This document shows positions 38,556 to 50,493 of a stretch of DNA of 64,000 nucleotides, one piece after another (positions within the stretch are counted from its first letter, which is position 1; every line of letters begins with the position of its first letter). This DNA is from an uncultured Pelagibacteraceae bacterium (GTDB taxonomy: Bacteria; Pseudomonadota; Alphaproteobacteria; Pelagibacterales; Pelagibacteraceae). Location of the stretch: contig CACJNV010000003.1 of the NCBI GenBank assembly GCA_902594865.1, positions 35,668-99,667 of the forward strand, in the 5' to 3' direction. The notes beneath the pieces are model-generated. The model was not told the DNA's origin. It saw only the letters and a list, made by a program, of their open reading frames with translations, and ran no database searches. The translations under genes and the position numbers were made by a program.

Positions 38556-39543
38556 GTTTTTATTAAATCAATTAAAAGATAAACAAACTTCTAAAATTTA
38601 TAAAAAATTTGAAAAAAATCTTAAATTACAAGAGGATTTTATAGTTGCGGTTTCTGGTGGACCAGACAGTTTAGCTTTATGTTTTTTATCAAAAATTTAT
38701 TCGATTAAAAAACATCTAAAAGTAAAATATTTTCACGTTGATCATAAAATTAGAAATAATTCAACAAAAGAGGCAAAATTTGTAAAATTGCTTCTAAAAA
38801 AATTGTCTACTAATCTTGAGATTTTAACCTGGGTTGGAAAAAAACCAAAAAGCAACATCCAATCTATTGCAAGAGATAAAAGATATGCACTGATGATAAA
38901 CAAGGCAAAAAAATTAAAAATAAATAATATTTTATTAGGTCATCATAAGGATGATTTAATAGAGAATTTTTTTATTAGAATTTTAAGAGGCAGTGGTTTA
39001 AATGGTATGGTATCATTTGATGAAAGAACCAACCTACAAAATATTAATTTGATAAGACCTTTGTTAAATTTTTCTAAAAAAAATTTAGAACATATTACCA
39101 AACAAGTTTTTAAAAATTATGTTGAAGATCCCTCCAATAAAAATGATGAATTTAAAAGAGTAAAAATTAGAAATTTTATAAAAAACTTGGAATTAGAGGG
39201 ATTGGATAATGATAAATTTAGTCTAACGATTAAAAATTTAAAATTTGCTAACGAGTCAATTAAATACTTTGTAGAAAAAAATTTAAAAGATAATTCAACA
39301 ATTTCAAATATTAATAAGTCTGTTATTTTGAATAAAAATTTTTTTCTTCAACCTGAAGAAGTAGTTTTTAGGTCTCTAACAGAAGTGTTACAAGCTGTTG
39401 GTAAAAAATACTACCCAGTACGAGGAAAAAAAATTGATAACTTAATTTATCGAATTAAAAATGATAACTCATTTATGACTACTTTAGGAAACTGTGTAAT
39501 AAAGAAGGTAAATAACTCAGTAATAGTATCAAAAGAGCGTTAA
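38515..39543 (+). CDS. tilS: tRNA(Ile)-lysidine synthase
   Basis: PP-loop 'VAVSGGPDSLAL', 'LLGHHKDDLIENFFIRILRGSGLNGM'; start may be further downstream. Confidence 0.92.
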   Translation: MSPKNLNASNKTHKFLLNQLKDKQTSKIYKKFEKNLKLQEDFIVAVSGGPDSLALCFLSKIYSIKKHLKVKYFHVDHKIRNNSTKEAKFVKLLLKKLSTNLEILTWVGKKPKSNIQSIARDKRYALMINKAKKLKINNILLGHHKDDLIENFFIRILRGSGLNGMVSFDERTNLQNINLIRPLLNFSKKNLEHITKQVFKNYVEDPSNKNDEFKRVKIRNFIKNLELEGLDNDKFSLTIKNLKFANESIKYFVEKNLKDNSTISNINKSVILNKNFFLQPEEVVFRSLTEVLQAVGKKYYPVRGKKIDNLIYRIKNDNSFMTTLGNCVIKKVNNSVIVSKER

Positions 39544-39606
39544 AGCTGATGAAATAACTGATATTTTGTCACTTGTTAATTTATTAATAATTCTTATTTT
39601 AAACAT

Positions 39607-41514
39607 ATGAATTTAAAAAATCTTGCAATGTGGGGAATTATAGTTTTTTTAACTATAGGTCTTTATAACATGTTCAAAAATCCACAGTCTAATGTTAGAG
39701 GTGGAAATCAAATAATATTTTCAGATTTTTTAAATTCAGTTGAAGACGGTGAAGTTCTAAAAGTTGAGATTCAGGGAAATAACATCAAAGGTACTTATTC
39801 GAATGGAAATTCTTTTTCAACTTATGCTCCTAATGATCCAAATCTTATAGAAAAATTATCAGAGAAAGGTGTGAGTATTTCAGCAGCACCTTTAGATGAA
39901 AAAATGCCTTCATTGTTTGGTGTGCTCTTATCATGGTTTCCTATGTTACTGCTTATTGCAGTATGGATTTTCTTTATGAGACAAATGCAAGGTGGCAAAG
40001 GTGGAGCAATGGGATTTGGAAAATCAAAAGCCAAAATGATGAATGAATTAAAAGGAAAGGTTACTTTTAATGATGTTGCTGGCGTAGAGGAAGCTAAAGA
40101 AGAAGTAGAAGAAATGGTAGAGTTCCTAAAAGACCCAAAAAAATTTAGTAGGTTGGGTGGTAAAATTCCAAGAGGAGCTTTACTTGTTGGACCCCCGGGA
40201 ACTGGTAAAACTTTATTAGCAAGGGCAATTGCGGGTGAAGCGGGAGTTCCATTTTTCACTATTTCAGGTTCTGATTTTGTTGAGATGTTCGTTGGAGTAG
40301 GAGCATCTAGAGTAAGAGACATGTTTGAACAAGGTAAAAAAAATTCTCCATGTATTATTTTTATAGATGAGATAGATGCTGTTGGAAGAAGTAGAGGGGC
40401 AGGTCTAGGAGGTGGAAATGATGAGAGAGAACAAACATTAAATCAGTTATTAGTTGAAATGGATGGTTTTGATACAAATGAAGGTGTCATAATTATAGCT
40501 GCAACAAATAGACCAGATGTGCTTGATCCAGCTTTATTGAGACCAGGAAGGTTTGATAGACAGGTAGTAGTTTCAAATCCAGATATTATAGGAAGAGAAA
40601 AAATTTTAAAAGTTCATGTAAAAAAAATAAAGATGGCGCCAGATGTTAATTTAAGAACAATTGCAAGAGGCACGCCAGGATTTTCAGGAGCTGATCTTGC
40701 AAATATAGTTAATGAAGCAGCTTTATTAGCAGCGAGAAAAAATAAGAGGATAGTAACATTACTAGAATTTGAGGAAGCAAAAGATAAAGTTATGATGGGT
40801 GCCGAAAGACGTTCAATGGTCATGACAGAAGATGAGAAAAAACTAACTGCATACCATGAAGGTGGACATGCTCTAGTGTCGTTTAATATGCCAAGTTATG
40901 ATCCAATTCATAAAGCTACTATTATACCAAGAGGAAGAGCTCTTGGAATGGTAATGAACTTACCTGAAAGAGACAAACACGGTTACTCAATAAAATATCT
41001 TAAAGCGAGACTAGCTGTTTGTTTTGGAGGAAGAGTGGCTGAAGAATTAATTTTTGGTAAAGATAATATATCTACAGGAGCAGGTGGAGGAAATGGGTCT
41101 GATATTAACCAAGCTACACAGTTAGCAAGAGCAATGGTGACAAAATATGGAATGAGTGAAGAAATGGGTCCAGTTGAATATGGGGAAAACCAAGAAGAAG
41201 TGTTTTTGGGAAGATCAGTTACTCAAACCCAATCGGTATCAGAGGAAGTTGCTCAGAAAATTGATAAAGAAATAAGAAAGCTTGTAGACGAGGGATATAA
41301 TAAAGCTAAGGAAATTTTGACAGAAAAAATAGATGATCTACATAAAATTGCAAAAGCTTTAATAACTTATGAGACTTTAACTGGTGAAGAAATAGAGAAT
41401 ATAATTAATAAAAATTTATATCCTAAAGATAAAATTTTAGATAATCCAGAATCAAAAGATGATCAAGATTCAGCTTTGGGTGCAATGGGTTTGAAACCAA
41501 AAATTGTTCATTAA
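39607..41514 (+). CDS. ftsH: ATP-dependent zinc metalloprotease FtsH
   Basis: Walker A '[24 protein letters not shown]', Zn site 'HEGGH'. Confidence 0.98.
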   Translation: MNLKNLAMWGIIVFLTIGLYNMFKNPQSNVRGGNQIIFSDFLNSVEDGEVLKVEIQGNNIKGTYSNGNSFSTYAPNDPNLIEKLSEKGVSISAAPLDEKMPSLFGVLLSWFPMLLLIAVWIFFMRQMQGGKGGAMGFGKSKAKMMNELKGKVTFNDVAGVEEAKEEVEEMVEFLKDPKKFSRLGGKIPRGALLVGPPGTGKTLLARAIAGEAGVPFFTISGSDFVEMFVGVGASRVRDMFEQGKKNSPCIIFIDEIDAVGRSRGAGLGGGNDEREQTLNQLLVEMDGFDTNEGVIIIAATNRPDVLDPALLRPGRFDRQVVVSNPDIIGREKILKVHVKKIKMAPDVNLRTIARGTPGFSGADLANIVNEAALLAARKNKRIVTLLEFEEAKDKVMMGAERRSMVMTEDEKKLTAYHEGGHALVSFNMPSYDPIHKATIIPRGRALGMVMNLPERDKHGYSIKYLKARLAVCFGGRVAEELIFGKDNISTGAGGGNGSDINQATQLARAMVTKYGMSEEMGPVEYGENQEEVFLGRSVTQTQSVSEEVAQKIDKEIRKLVDEGYNKAKEILTEKIDDLHKIAKALITYETLTGEEIENIINKNLYPKDKILDNPESKDDQDSALGAMGLKPKIVH

Positions 41515-41520
41515 TAAATA

Positions 41521-42573
41521 ATGCCAAGATATTACACAAGAGCGTGTAATTTCTATTTCGGCAAACAATCAAAAATTTTAGTAAATAAAAAAAAATCTAT
41601 CCCTTTACATCAAATTAAAGAAATATCCTTCGACCATGTTGAGATAATTACAAGAAAAAAAATTAGAAAAATTTCAATAAATAAATTAAGAAATTTACCA
41701 AAAAAATTAAAAACAAAAATAAATTCAGATTTAAAAAAAATTAGGTCAAAAAAATCAAATTTTTCAAATTTAAATTTTAAAAAAATTCCAAATATATTGG
41801 GTGTTTTAAATTTAACTCCTGATAGTTTTTCCGATGGAGGAAAATTTAACAAAAAAAATAAAGGTGTCAGTCATGCTATCAATTTATATAAAACTGGTGC
41901 TTCGTTAGTAGATGTTGGTGGAGAGTCTACAAGACCAGGATCGAGGGAAGTAAATGAAAATCGAGAATGGTATAGAATTAATAAGACATTAAAATTAATT
42001 GTAAAAAAAATACCAATATCTTTAGACACAAGAAAATCTGCAATTATGGAAAATGGTATTAGAATGGGGGTTAAACTTATTAATGATGTTTCAGGATTAA
42101 GTTATGATCCTAAAACAATAAATGTTTTAAAAAAGTATAAAATTCCATTTGTAATACAGCATTCAGTTGGGACACCCGAAAATATGCAAAAAAAAGCGAA
42201 ATATAAAAATGAATTATTAGATATATATGATTATTTTGAAGATAAGATTAAGCTAATACGATCTAAGGGTATTAAACACAATAATATAATTTTAGATCCT
42301 GGAATTGGATTTGGAAAAAATTTGAAACATAATATGAATCTTATAAGAGGTGTTTCTATTTTTCATTCTTTAGGTTTTCCTATACTAGTAGGGAATTCAA
42401 GAAAAAGATTTATTAAAGATATATCAAAAAAAAATGATAGCAAAACAAGGATCGGCGGAACTATGGCCTCTTCAATATATCTTTTAATGCAAGGAATTCA
42501 GATTTTAAGAATTCATGATGTTAATGAAGTTAAGCAAGGAATTAAAGTTTTTAACGAGATAGTCAAAAATTAA
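41521..42573 (+). CDS. folP: Dihydropteroate synthase
   Basis: 'ILGVLNLTPDSFSDGG', 'VDVGGESTRPGS', 'ILDPGIGFGKNLKHN'; ~95-aa N-terminal extension. Confidence 0.95.
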   Translation: MPRYYTRACNFYFGKQSKILVNKKKSIPLHQIKEISFDHVEIITRKKIRKISINKLRNLPKKLKTKINSDLKKIRSKKSNFSNLNFKKIPNILGVLNLTPDSFSDGGKFNKKNKGVSHAINLYKTGASLVDVGGESTRPGSREVNENREWYRINKTLKLIVKKIPISLDTRKSAIMENGIRMGVKLINDVSGLSYDPKTINVLKKYKIPFVIQHSVGTPENMQKKAKYKNELLDIYDYFEDKIKLIRSKGIKHNNIILDPGIGFGKNLKHNMNLIRGVSIFHSLGFPILVGNSRKRFIKDISKKNDSKTRIGGTMASSIYLLMQGIQILRIHDVNEVKQGIKVFNEIVKN

Positions 42574-43904
42574 TGACAAAAAAATATTTTGGAACAGATG
42601 GAATAAGAGGAGCAGTCAATAGTGAATATATAAATGGAGATATGTTCTTTAAATTTGGGCTTGCTAGCGGAACATACTTTAAATCTCAAAAAAAAAGAAA
42701 ACAAACAGCAATAATTGCGAAAGATACGAGATTGTCAGGATACACACTTGAGCCAGCTCTTGTTTCAGGTTTGGCTTCAGCTGGTATGCATGTTTATACT
42801 TTAGGACCCCTACCAACTAATGGGCTGGCTATGTTAACAAAAGAAATGAAGGCTAATATGGGTATAATGATCACTGCCTCTCACAATCCACATTTTGACA
42901 ATGGTTTAAAATTGTTTGGTCCTGATGGAATGAAATTATCAGATAAAATAGAAAAAAAAATTGAGGGACTTATAGATAAGAAAATTACAAATAACCTTTC
43001 GCATTCTGAAAAATTAGGAAGAGTTAAAAGATTAGAAACAGGCACCAAAAAATATATTAAAATATTAAAAAAAAATTTCACTAAAGAGTTCAATTTAAGA
43101 GGACTAAGAATAGTAATCGATTGTGCAAATGGCGCTGGTTATAAGGCAGGTCCTGAATTATTAAAATCATTAGGAGCTAAAGTCATAGCAATAGGAATTA
43201 AACCAAATGGTTTAAACATTAATAAAAAATGTGGATCAACTTTTCCAAGAAAAATCAGATCTGCTGTAAAAAAATATAAAGCACATATTGGAATATCTTT
43301 AGATGGGGATGCTGACAGAATTATAATGTGTGATGAAAAAAGCAATATAATAGATGGAGATCAAATTATAGCTGCTTTAGCAACAAGATGGAAAAATAAA
43401 AAAATGTTAAAAGGGGGTGTTGTTGGAACATTAATGTCAAATTATGGGTTAGAAAAATATTTTAAATCAAAAGGAATAAAATTTTTAAGGGCAAATGTTG
43501 GAGATAGATATGTTAAAGAAAAAATGCAGAAATATAATTTTAATTTAGGTGGTGAACAATCAGGACATATTATTTTAGGTAAATTTGCAACCACAGGAGA
43601 TGGTTTGCTAGTAGCTTTAGAAGCTCTTTTTGCTTTAAGAAAAGGAAAAAAGGCAAGTGAGTTTTTTGATCAATTTAAGAAAACACCTCAGCTTTTAGAA
43701 AATATCGAGGTTAAAGATAAAAATATAATTAATAAACCAGAGATAAAAAAAATCATAAAAAATGCAGATAAATTAATCAAAAGTAATGGAAGAATTTTAG
43801 TAAGAAAATCAGGAACAGAATCTAAAATAAGAGTAATGGGAGAAAGTGAAAATAAAGCTCTTTTATATAAATGCGTGAACATGATTACCAAAAAAATTAA
43901 ATAA
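42573..43904 (+). CDS. glmM: Phosphoglucosamine mutase
   Basis: 'KYFGTDGIRG', 'GIMITASHNPHFDNGLKLF', 'GISLDGDADRIIMCDE', 'GGEQSGHIIL'. Confidence 0.97.
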   Translation: MTKKYFGTDGIRGAVNSEYINGDMFFKFGLASGTYFKSQKKRKQTAIIAKDTRLSGYTLEPALVSGLASAGMHVYTLGPLPTNGLAMLTKEMKANMGIMITASHNPHFDNGLKLFGPDGMKLSDKIEKKIEGLIDKKITNNLSHSEKLGRVKRLETGTKKYIKILKKNFTKEFNLRGLRIVIDCANGAGYKAGPELLKSLGAKVIAIGIKPNGLNINKKCGSTFPRKIRSAVKKYKAHIGISLDGDADRIIMCDEKSNIIDGDQIIAALATRWKNKKMLKGGVVGTLMSNYGLEKYFKSKGIKFLRANVGDRYVKEKMQKYNFNLGGEQSGHIILGKFATTGDGLLVALEALFALRKGKKASEFFDQFKKTPQLLENIEVKDKNIINKPEIKKIIKNADKLIKSNGRILVRKSGTESKIRVMGESENKALLYKCVNMITKKIK

Positions 43905-43905
43905 A

Positions 43906-44718
43906 TTGAAACCTAATTCTAAAATTTTAATTATTGCAGGATCTGACTCATCTGGTGGAGCAGGTATTCAAGCTGATATAAAAACTATCACTGCTCTTGG
44001 TTCTTATGCAATGACAGCGATAACTGCAGTTACATCACAAAATACCACTGGCGTAAAATCAATTGTTGGGATTAATCCAAAAGAAATTTTTAATCAAATT
44101 ATTTATACCTGTAAAGATATAAGACCTGATGCAATAAAAATTGGCATGCTGCATTCTTCAGAGGTTATTGGAATGGTACTAAAAGCTTTGGATGTAATTA
44201 AAGTTAAAAAAATCGTATTAGACCCGGTTATGGTTGCTAAAGGAGGGGCTAAACTAATAGATACTAAAGCTATTCAATTATTAAAATTTAAATTAATTAA
44301 AAAAGTATCACTTATTACTCCAAATATCCCTGAGGCAGAAATCTTGACTAAAACAAAAATTATAACAAAAGAGGATATGATTTTTGCCGCAAATAAACTT
44401 GTAGGTTTAGGAGCTAAAAATGTACTTATAAAAGGTGGTCATTTAAAACATAAAAATGTAATAGATATTTTAATAAACAAAAAAGACATAAAGATCTTCA
44501 AAAGTGAGCGTTACAAAACAAAGAATACCCATGGTACAGGTTGTACATTATCTAGCTCAGTTACAACTTTTTTATCATGTGGAAAAACAATAAAGAAATC
44601 TTGTGAGCTTGGAATTAAGTATGTAAATTCTGCAATTAAATCAAACCCGAAATATGGAAAAGGTCATGGCCCAATTAACCATCTCACTTCCTTAAAAGTA
44701 AACAGAAAATTTAAATAA
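43906..44718 (+). CDS. thiD: Hydroxymethylpyrimidine/phosphomethylpyrimidine kinase
   Basis: '[41 protein letters not shown]', '[11 protein letters not shown]'; TTG start. Confidence 0.95.
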   Translation: MKPNSKILIIAGSDSSGGAGIQADIKTITALGSYAMTAITAVTSQNTTGVKSIVGINPKEIFNQIIYTCKDIRPDAIKIGMLHSSEVIGMVLKALDVIKVKKIVLDPVMVAKGGAKLIDTKAIQLLKFKLIKKVSLITPNIPEAEILTKTKIITKEDMIFAANKLVGLGAKNVLIKGGHLKHKNVIDILINKKDIKIFKSERYKTKNTHGTGCTLSSSVTTFLSCGKTIKKSCELGIKYVNSAIKSNPKYGKGHGPINHLTSLKVNRKFK

Positions 44719-46010
44719 TGAAAAATATAGTCGTTGTTGGATCTCAGTGGGGTGACGAAGGTAAAGGAAAAATTGTAGATTGGTTATCTGAACAGGCTGA
44801 TGTAGTAATAAGATTTCAAGGAGGTCATAATGCTGGCCATACTTTAGTGATTGATGGTGTTACATACAAATTGAGATTACTTCCATCTGGAATAGTTAGA
44901 AAAGGTAAAATATCAATTATTGGCAATGGAGTTGTTGTAGATCCATGGGCTCTATTAGAGGAAATAGAAGAAATAAAATCTAAAGGCGTAGAAGTAAATG
45001 TAAATAATTTTATTATCTCAGAGTCTGCAAATTTAATTTTGCCTTTTCATAGAGAAATGGATGAGATTAGAGAGGATGCAGCAGGAACAAGCAAAATAGG
45101 AACTACAAGACGTGGAATTGGACCCGCATATGAGGATAAAGTTGGAAGAAGATCTATAAGAGTTATGGATCTAAGATCTGAAAAAAATTTAGATCAAAGA
45201 CTGGACTCTGTATTACTTCATCATAATGCGATTAGAAAAGGCCTAGGAAAAAAAATTTTTGAAAAAGATCAGCTTAAATCTGATTTGCTTAAAATAGCAC
45301 CTAAAATATTAGAATTCTCTCAGCCAGTTTGGCTAAAGATTGATCAGTTTAAAAAACAAAAAAAGAAAATTTTATTCGAAGGAGCACAAGGTATTTTACT
45401 TGATGTAGATCATGGAACTTATCCTTTTGTAACTTCATCTAATACTGTTGCTTCAAGTGCTGCAACAGGAACTGGTTGTGGTCCTAATTCGATAAATTAT
45501 GTTCTTGGAATTACAAAAGCTTACACAACAAGAGTTGGAGAAGGCCCTTTTCCAACAGAGTTAACAGATGATATCGGTGAAATTTTAGGAACACGTGGAA
45601 AAGAATTTGGAACTGTTACAAGTAGAAAAAGAAGATGCGGATGGTTTGATGGTGTTTTAGTGAGACAAACTATTAAAGTTTCAGGGATTGATGGTATCGC
45701 TTTAACAAAATTAGATGTACTTGATGAATTAGATGAAATTAAAATGTGTGTTGCTTACGATCTTAATGGCGAAAGATTAGATTATCTACCCGCTGCTGTA
45801 GAAGACCAGATAAAAATAAAACCAATTTATGAAACTTTTCCAGGTTGGAAAGTTTCTACAAGTGGTGTCAAAAATATGGACTCATTACCTGAAAATGCAA
45901 AAAAATATATTTTTGCTGTTGAAGATTTTATTGGTGCAAAAGTATCAAGTATCTCAACTAGTCCAGAAAGAGATGATACTATTTTAATTGAAAACCCTTT
46001 TGAAGTTTAG
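44718..46010 (+). CDS. purA: Adenylosuccinate synthetase
   Basis: '[39 protein letters not shown]'. Confidence 0.98.
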   Translation: MKNIVVVGSQWGDEGKGKIVDWLSEQADVVIRFQGGHNAGHTLVIDGVTYKLRLLPSGIVRKGKISIIGNGVVVDPWALLEEIEEIKSKGVEVNVNNFIISESANLILPFHREMDEIREDAAGTSKIGTTRRGIGPAYEDKVGRRSIRVMDLRSEKNLDQRLDSVLLHHNAIRKGLGKKIFEKDQLKSDLLKIAPKILEFSQPVWLKIDQFKKQKKKILFEGAQGILLDVDHGTYPFVTSSNTVASSAATGTGCGPNSINYVLGITKAYTTRVGEGPFPTELTDDIGEILGTRGKEFGTVTSRKRRCGWFDGVLVRQTIKVSGIDGIALTKLDVLDELDEIKMCVAYDLNGERLDYLPAAVEDQIKIKPIYETFPGWKVSTSGVKNMDSLPENAKKYIFAVEDFIGAKVSSISTSPERDDTILIENPFEV

Positions 46011-46900
46011 TTTGCGGGTAAAAGATTTTTTGATTTAGCTAATAGAAGCATATGCTTTTGGAGTTTTTCAAATGCTTTATTTTCTATTTGTCTAACTCTT
46101 TCTCTACTAATTTTATATTTTTTACTTAAATCTTCTAGTGTAGTTGGGTCGTCATTTAGTCTTCTTGAGTATAGAATTTCTCTTTCTCTATCGTTAAGAA
46201 CTTTAATAGAGTCTTTCAATAAATCTTTTCTTTGCTCCATCTCCTCGTGGTGAGCAAATTTTAAATCATGATCAAGCTCTTTATCAACCAACCAGTCTTG
46301 CCATTCATCGCCATCTTCCCCAACTTGAGCATTTAGCGAGAACTCTTTTCCAGAAAGTCTTCTATTCATAGAAACGACTTCTTCTTTACTTACATCGAGC
46401 TTATTAGCTATATGATCAACGTGTTCATCTCTTAAATCTCCCTCAGTTTCTGGAGAAATTTGATTTTTAATTTTCTTTAAATTAAAAAATAATTTTTTTT
46501 GAGCAGTAGTAGTTCCAATTTTGACAAGGCTCCAAGATCTTAAAATATATTCTTGAATAGAAGCCTTAATCCACCACATTGCATAAGTTGCCAATCTAAA
46601 ACCTTTTTCTGGTTCAAATTTTTTGACAGCTTGCATAAGACCTACATTTCCCTCTGAAATCATTTCATTAATAGGCAAACCATATCCTTTGTAGCCCATA
46701 GCAATCTTTGCAACTAATCTTAAATGACTAGTAACTAGTTTTTCTGCAGCTTTAATATTACCAGTCGTTTTCCAATTTTTTGCTAGCATATATTCTTCTT
46801 CTGCAGCTAACATCGGAAATTTTTTAATCTGCTCTAAATATGCAGATAGTCCACCTTCATTAGAAAGGGTTGGCAGATTATTACTCATTGTTGTGCTCAT
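46007..46900 (-). CDS. rpoH: RNA polymerase sigma factor RpoH (sigma-32)
   Basis: '[89 protein letters not shown]'. Confidence 0.97.
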   Translation of the reverse strand: MSTTMSNNLPTLSNEGGLSAYLEQIKKFPMLAAEEEYMLAKNWKTTGNIKAAEKLVTSHLRLVAKIAMGYKGYGLPINEMISEGNVGLMQAVKKFEPEKGFRLATYAMWWIKASIQEYILRSWSLVKIGTTTAQKKLFFNLKKIKNQISPETEGDLRDEHVDHIANKLDVSKEEVVSMNRRLSGKEFSLNAQVGEDGDEWQDWLVDKELDHDLKFAHHEEMEQRKDLLKDSIKVLNDREREILYSRRLNDDPTTLEDLSKKYKISRERVRQIENKAFEKLQKHMLLLAKSKNLLPAN

Positions 46901-46941
46901 AGAAGTGTTTATTTAATTAATTATACCTAATTTTCAATAAT

Positions 46942-47922
46942 TTATTCTTCAGTGTTTCTAAGCATTTTTAGAATATTATTTAGATCTTGTGGCAAAAGTG
47001 AGGAAAAAATCATCTCTTTCTTAGTTCGTGGATGTATAAATCCTAAAGTTTTTGCATGCAGAAATTGTCTACTTAATTTAGTAATTGAATTTTGGATATC
47101 TAAATCAATATTTTTTAATTTTTTATATTTTTTTTTATATTTATCATCTCCAACTATGCTATTACCTTTATAATTCATATGAACTCTTATCTGATGTGTT
47201 CTTCCTGTTTCTAATTTACATTCAACTAAACTTAAGGTTGGTGTTTTCTGATTTTCAAAAATTTCAAGTGTTTTATAATTTGTTATAGCTTTCTTACCTT
47301 TAGAACTACTAACTTCCATAAGTTGTCTATTTTTTGAACTACGAGTTATAAATGTCTCAATTCTTCCTGAGGAGGGTCTTAATTTTCCCCATATTAAAAG
47401 TTGGTACTCTCTTATAATTATATGATCACTAAATTGTTTTGATAAATTTTCATGAGTTTCATTGTTTTTTGCAATTACAACTAAACCAGATGTGTTTTTA
47501 TCAATTCTATGAACAATACCAGGTCTTAACTCGTCACCTATATTTGATAAAGAGTCCTTGTCATAATGCATCAATGCATTAACAATTGTCTTGTCATAAT
47601 TTCCAGCTCCTGGATGCATGATTATTCCGGCAGGTTTATTAATTACTAATAGATCATCATCTTCATATATTATTTCTAATTTAAATTCGTAAGGTTTAAG
47701 GGATGCTATTTCAGGCTCTGGAATCTTAAGATTTATAGTATCACCAATTGAGACTTTTTTTGACGGACTTTTAATTATTTCATTATTTAGTGTTAACTTT
47801 TCTTTTAAAATTAAATTTTTAATCCTAGTTCTACTAATTAATTCCTCTCTTTTATTAATTAAAACATCAACCCTTAAATTCTTCTCATTCTCTTTGACTA
47901 TAAAATTAATGTTTTTTTCCAT
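46942..47922 (-). CDS. rluD: 23S rRNA pseudouridine synthase (RluD family)
   Basis: 'VINKPAGIIMHPGAGNYDKTIVNAL', 'RPGIVHRIDKNTSGLVVIAK', 'GRTHQIRVHM'. Confidence 0.92.
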   Translation of the reverse strand: MEKNINFIVKENEKNLRVDVLINKREELISRTRIKNLILKEKLTLNNEIIKSPSKKVSIGDTINLKIPEPEIASLKPYEFKLEIIYEDDDLLVINKPAGIIMHPGAGNYDKTIVNALMHYDKDSLSNIGDELRPGIVHRIDKNTSGLVVIAKNNETHENLSKQFSDHIIIREYQLLIWGKLRPSSGRIETFITRSSKNRQLMEVSSSKGKKAITNYKTLEIFENQKTPTLSLVECKLETGRTHQIRVHMNYKGNSIVGDDKYKKKYKKLKNIDLDIQNSITKLSRQFLHAKTLGFIHPRTKKEMIFSSLLPQDLNNILKMLRNTEE

Positions 47923-47945
47923 AAAATATAATATTAATACTATAT

Positions 47946-48022
47946 GCGCTTGTAGCTCAACTGGATAGAGCGCCTGACTTCGGATCAGGAGGTTCTGGGT
48001 TCGACTCCTAGCAGGCGCACCA
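47946..48022 (+). tRNA. tRNA-Arg (TCG), CCA encoded
   Basis: GCGCTTGTAGCTCAACTGGATAGAGCGCCTGACTTCGGATCAGGAGGTTCTGGGTTCGACTCCTAGCAGGCGCACCA; loop CTTCGGA gives anticodon TCG. Confidence 0.93.
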
Positions 48023-48024
48023 AT

Positions 48025-48816
48025 TTATTCTCCCATGTTTATCAAAGTTCCTTTTTCTCTTGCTTTATCGAAAGAGTAATAAAATACGGATATTGATAAA
48101 ATTAAATAAAACCCATTAAGATAGACTGCATTTATTATATTTTCATAATTGACTGTTCCATTAACTAAAATATTTCTAGTCTCCTCAAAAATATATACTA
48201 ATGGCAATACGAAAGCGATTGATTGGAAGACTTCTGGCAGTGTTTCAACTGGGTAGTATATACAGCCAAAAGGTGCTAACAAAAACATGGTAGACCATGC
48301 AATATTTTCAAAAGATGGACCAAATCTTAATAATCCTGCTGAAACAAGTAGACCAAGCGTAATTCCAAATAAATATAAACTTAAGAAAAGAAAAGCCAAA
48401 GGAAGACCAAGTTTTAACAATGAAATTCCAAACAATGGAGAAGTTAACAATATTGCTGGTATTAAACCAATTAAAGCTCTAATTAAAGCTGTTAAAACTA
48501 AAGAGATAATTATCTCACTAATTTTCATGGGAGCAATAAATAGGTTTGTAAAGTTTCTGCTCCAAATTTCCTCCAAAAATAACATATTAAAGCCAATACT
48601 GGTTCTAAATAAAAAATCATAAAGAATTGCACATGAAAGAATAACTCCTACCGCACCACTGTAGTAAGTGCTATGAGCTGCAAAAAAATTAGAAATAAAT
48701 CCCCAGAGAGTAATTTGAATTGAAGGCCAATAAATTAAGTCTAATATTCTTGGAAATGATCTAGTTATTAAATAAAAGTGTCTTAAAAAAAGACCATAAA
48801 TTCTCATTAAATTCAT
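48025..48816 (-). CDS. ABC-2 type transporter permease
   Basis: Polytopic, 'GVILSCAILYDFLFRTSIGFNMLFLEEIWSRNFTNLFIAPMK'; paired with adjacent ATPase. Confidence 0.88.
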   Translation of the reverse strand: MNLMRIYGLFLRHFYLITRSFPRILDLIYWPSIQITLWGFISNFFAAHSTYYSGAVGVILSCAILYDFLFRTSIGFNMLFLEEIWSRNFTNLFIAPMKISEIIISLVLTALIRALIGLIPAILLTSPLFGISLLKLGLPLAFLFLSLYLFGITLGLLVSAGLLRFGPSFENIAWSTMFLLAPFGCIYYPVETLPEVFQSIAFVLPLVYIFEETRNILVNGTVNYENIINAVYLNGFYLILSISVFYYSFDKAREKGTLINMGE

Positions 48817-48818
48817 TT

Positions 48819-49544
48819 TTATTTTCTCGCAATTTCTAAAAATACTTCTTCTAAATTTCTTCTTCCATACTTTGTTATTAACTCTTCAGGAGTTCCTCTA
48901 TCCACTATTAAACCATCTTTCATCATTAAAACAGAACTACATAATCTTTTTACTTCTTCCATATTATGAGAGGCAAGCAAAACTGATATTTTTTTTTCCT
49001 TTTTGTATTCTTCTAAAAACGATCTTACAAAATCACCAGTTTCAGGATCTAATGAAGCAGTGGGTTCATCCAACAAAAGTACCGTTGGATCATTTATTAA
49101 AGCTTTAGCAAGACTTACCCTATTTTTTTGTCCAGAAGAAAGTTCTCCTGTAATTTTGTTTAAAAGGTCTTTTAATCTAAGTTTATTTGCAAGGTGATCT
49201 ATTCGGTCATTTAAATTTTGAATATTATATAATTTTCCATAAACAATTAAATTTTGTTTAACTTTAAGTTTTTTAGGTAATTCAATATATGGTGAAATAA
49301 AATTCATTTTGTGAAGAAGTGAGATTTTGTTTTTTTCAATATTTTCTCCGTTGATTAAAACCTCACCACTACTTGGTTTTAATAATCCTAAAATCATTCC
49401 AATAGTTGTAGTTTTTCCACATCCATTAGGTCCCAATAAACCAACCATTTCATTTTCATTAATTTTAAAATTTATATTAGTTACTGCTACTTTATCTTTA
49501 TATTTTTTTGATAGATTTATTACTTCAATAGAATTTGTCATCAA
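48819..49544 (-). CDS. ABC transporter ATP-binding protein
   Basis: Walker A 'GLLGPNGCGKTTTIGMILGLL', signature 'LSSGQKNRVSLAKAL', Walker B 'VLLLDEPTASLDPE'. Confidence 0.95.
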   Translation of the reverse strand: MMTNSIEVINLSKKYKDKVAVTNINFKINENEMVGLLGPNGCGKTTTIGMILGLLKPSSGEVLINGENIEKNKISLLHKMNFISPYIELPKKLKVKQNLIVYGKLYNIQNLNDRIDHLANKLRLKDLLNKITGELSSGQKNRVSLAKALINDPTVLLLDEPTASLDPETGDFVRSFLEEYKKEKKISVLLASHNMEEVKRLCSSVLMMKDGLIVDRGTPEELITKYGRRNLEEVFLEIARK

Positions 49545-50473
49545 TATTTAGAGGCTCTCTTTAGTCTATCATTAATTGTTTTGCCAAGACCTTTGTTTGG
49601 TATCTTTTCGACTGCAATCTTTTTAAAACCATCGTTTTTAATTTTTCTTAAAGTTGAATATAAATTCTTTGCAGCTTCATCTATATTTTTCATTTTGGAT
49701 AAATAATAATAGTTTTTTAATTTTGATTTTCTTTTTTTAATTAATAAATAAGCCTCATCTTTTTTTGGTTTTTTAACATTGACTCTTAAAGGTATCCCAG
49801 GTGAGTAATGTAACGGAAATAAACCAGGTGATAATTTTTTTTTGGAATTTGTATTAATTAATAATTTTTTTTTTAACACATTTTCGATTTTTTTAGTATC
49901 TAGGCCCCCATATCTTAAAAGTGAGGGCTTTTTTAAAAGGTTTAGTATTGTGGACTCAACTCCAATTTTACTTTTTCCTCCATTTAAAATATATTTTATT
50001 TTTGAACCAAATTCTTCTTTTACATCAGATGGTTTAACTGAACTTAATCTTGAGGATATATTTGCACTAGGTGCCGCTACCGGATAATCTAAATTTTTTA
50101 ATAAATTTCTTAACAATTTATGTTTAGGGAAACGTACGGCAATACTTTTTTTATTATTGGTGACAAATTTTGATATTTTTGAGTTATTTTTTAATTTCAG
50201 AACATAAGTTATTGGACCTGGAGAAAATTTTTTGTAAAGTTTTACTAAATTATCATTTATATCACAGTCTTCTTTAAGTCTTTGAATATCATAATAATGG
50301 ACAATTAGAGGATTGTTTAATGGTCTTTTTTTAAGACTAAATATTTTCTTAACTGCACTATTCGAGTAAGCATTTGCAGCCAATCCATAAACAGTTTCTG
50401 TTGGAACCGCAACACAATGATTATTATCTAAATATTTTTTTGCTTTTTTGATATTTGATTGAATAGATTTCAT
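49541..50473 (-). CDS. L-threonylcarbamoyladenylate synthase (Sua5/TsaC family)
   Basis: 'HCVAVPTETVYGLAANAYSN', 'SLKKRPLNNPLIVHY', 'APSANISSRLSSVKP', C-term Sua5 'LSPGLFPLHYSPGIP'. Confidence 0.93.
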   Translation of the reverse strand: MKSIQSNIKKAKKYLDNNHCVAVPTETVYGLAANAYSNSAVKKIFSLKKRPLNNPLIVHYYDIQRLKEDCDINDNLVKLYKKFSPGPITYVLKLKNNSKISKFVTNNKKSIAVRFPKHKLLRNLLKNLDYPVAAPSANISSRLSSVKPSDVKEEFGSKIKYILNGGKSKIGVESTILNLLKKPSLLRYGGLDTKKIENVLKKKLLINTNSKKKLSPGLFPLHYSPGIPLRVNVKKPKKDEAYLLIKKRKSKLKNYYYLSKMKNIDEAAKNLYSTLRKIKNDGFKKIAVEKIPNKGLGKTINDRLKRASKY

Positions 50474-50493
50474 GTATTAATAATTATTATTAT

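Noticed and set aside
39822-40322. 166-aa minus-strand ORF inside ftsH
   Set aside because: Fully antisense to highly conserved FtsH AAA domain.
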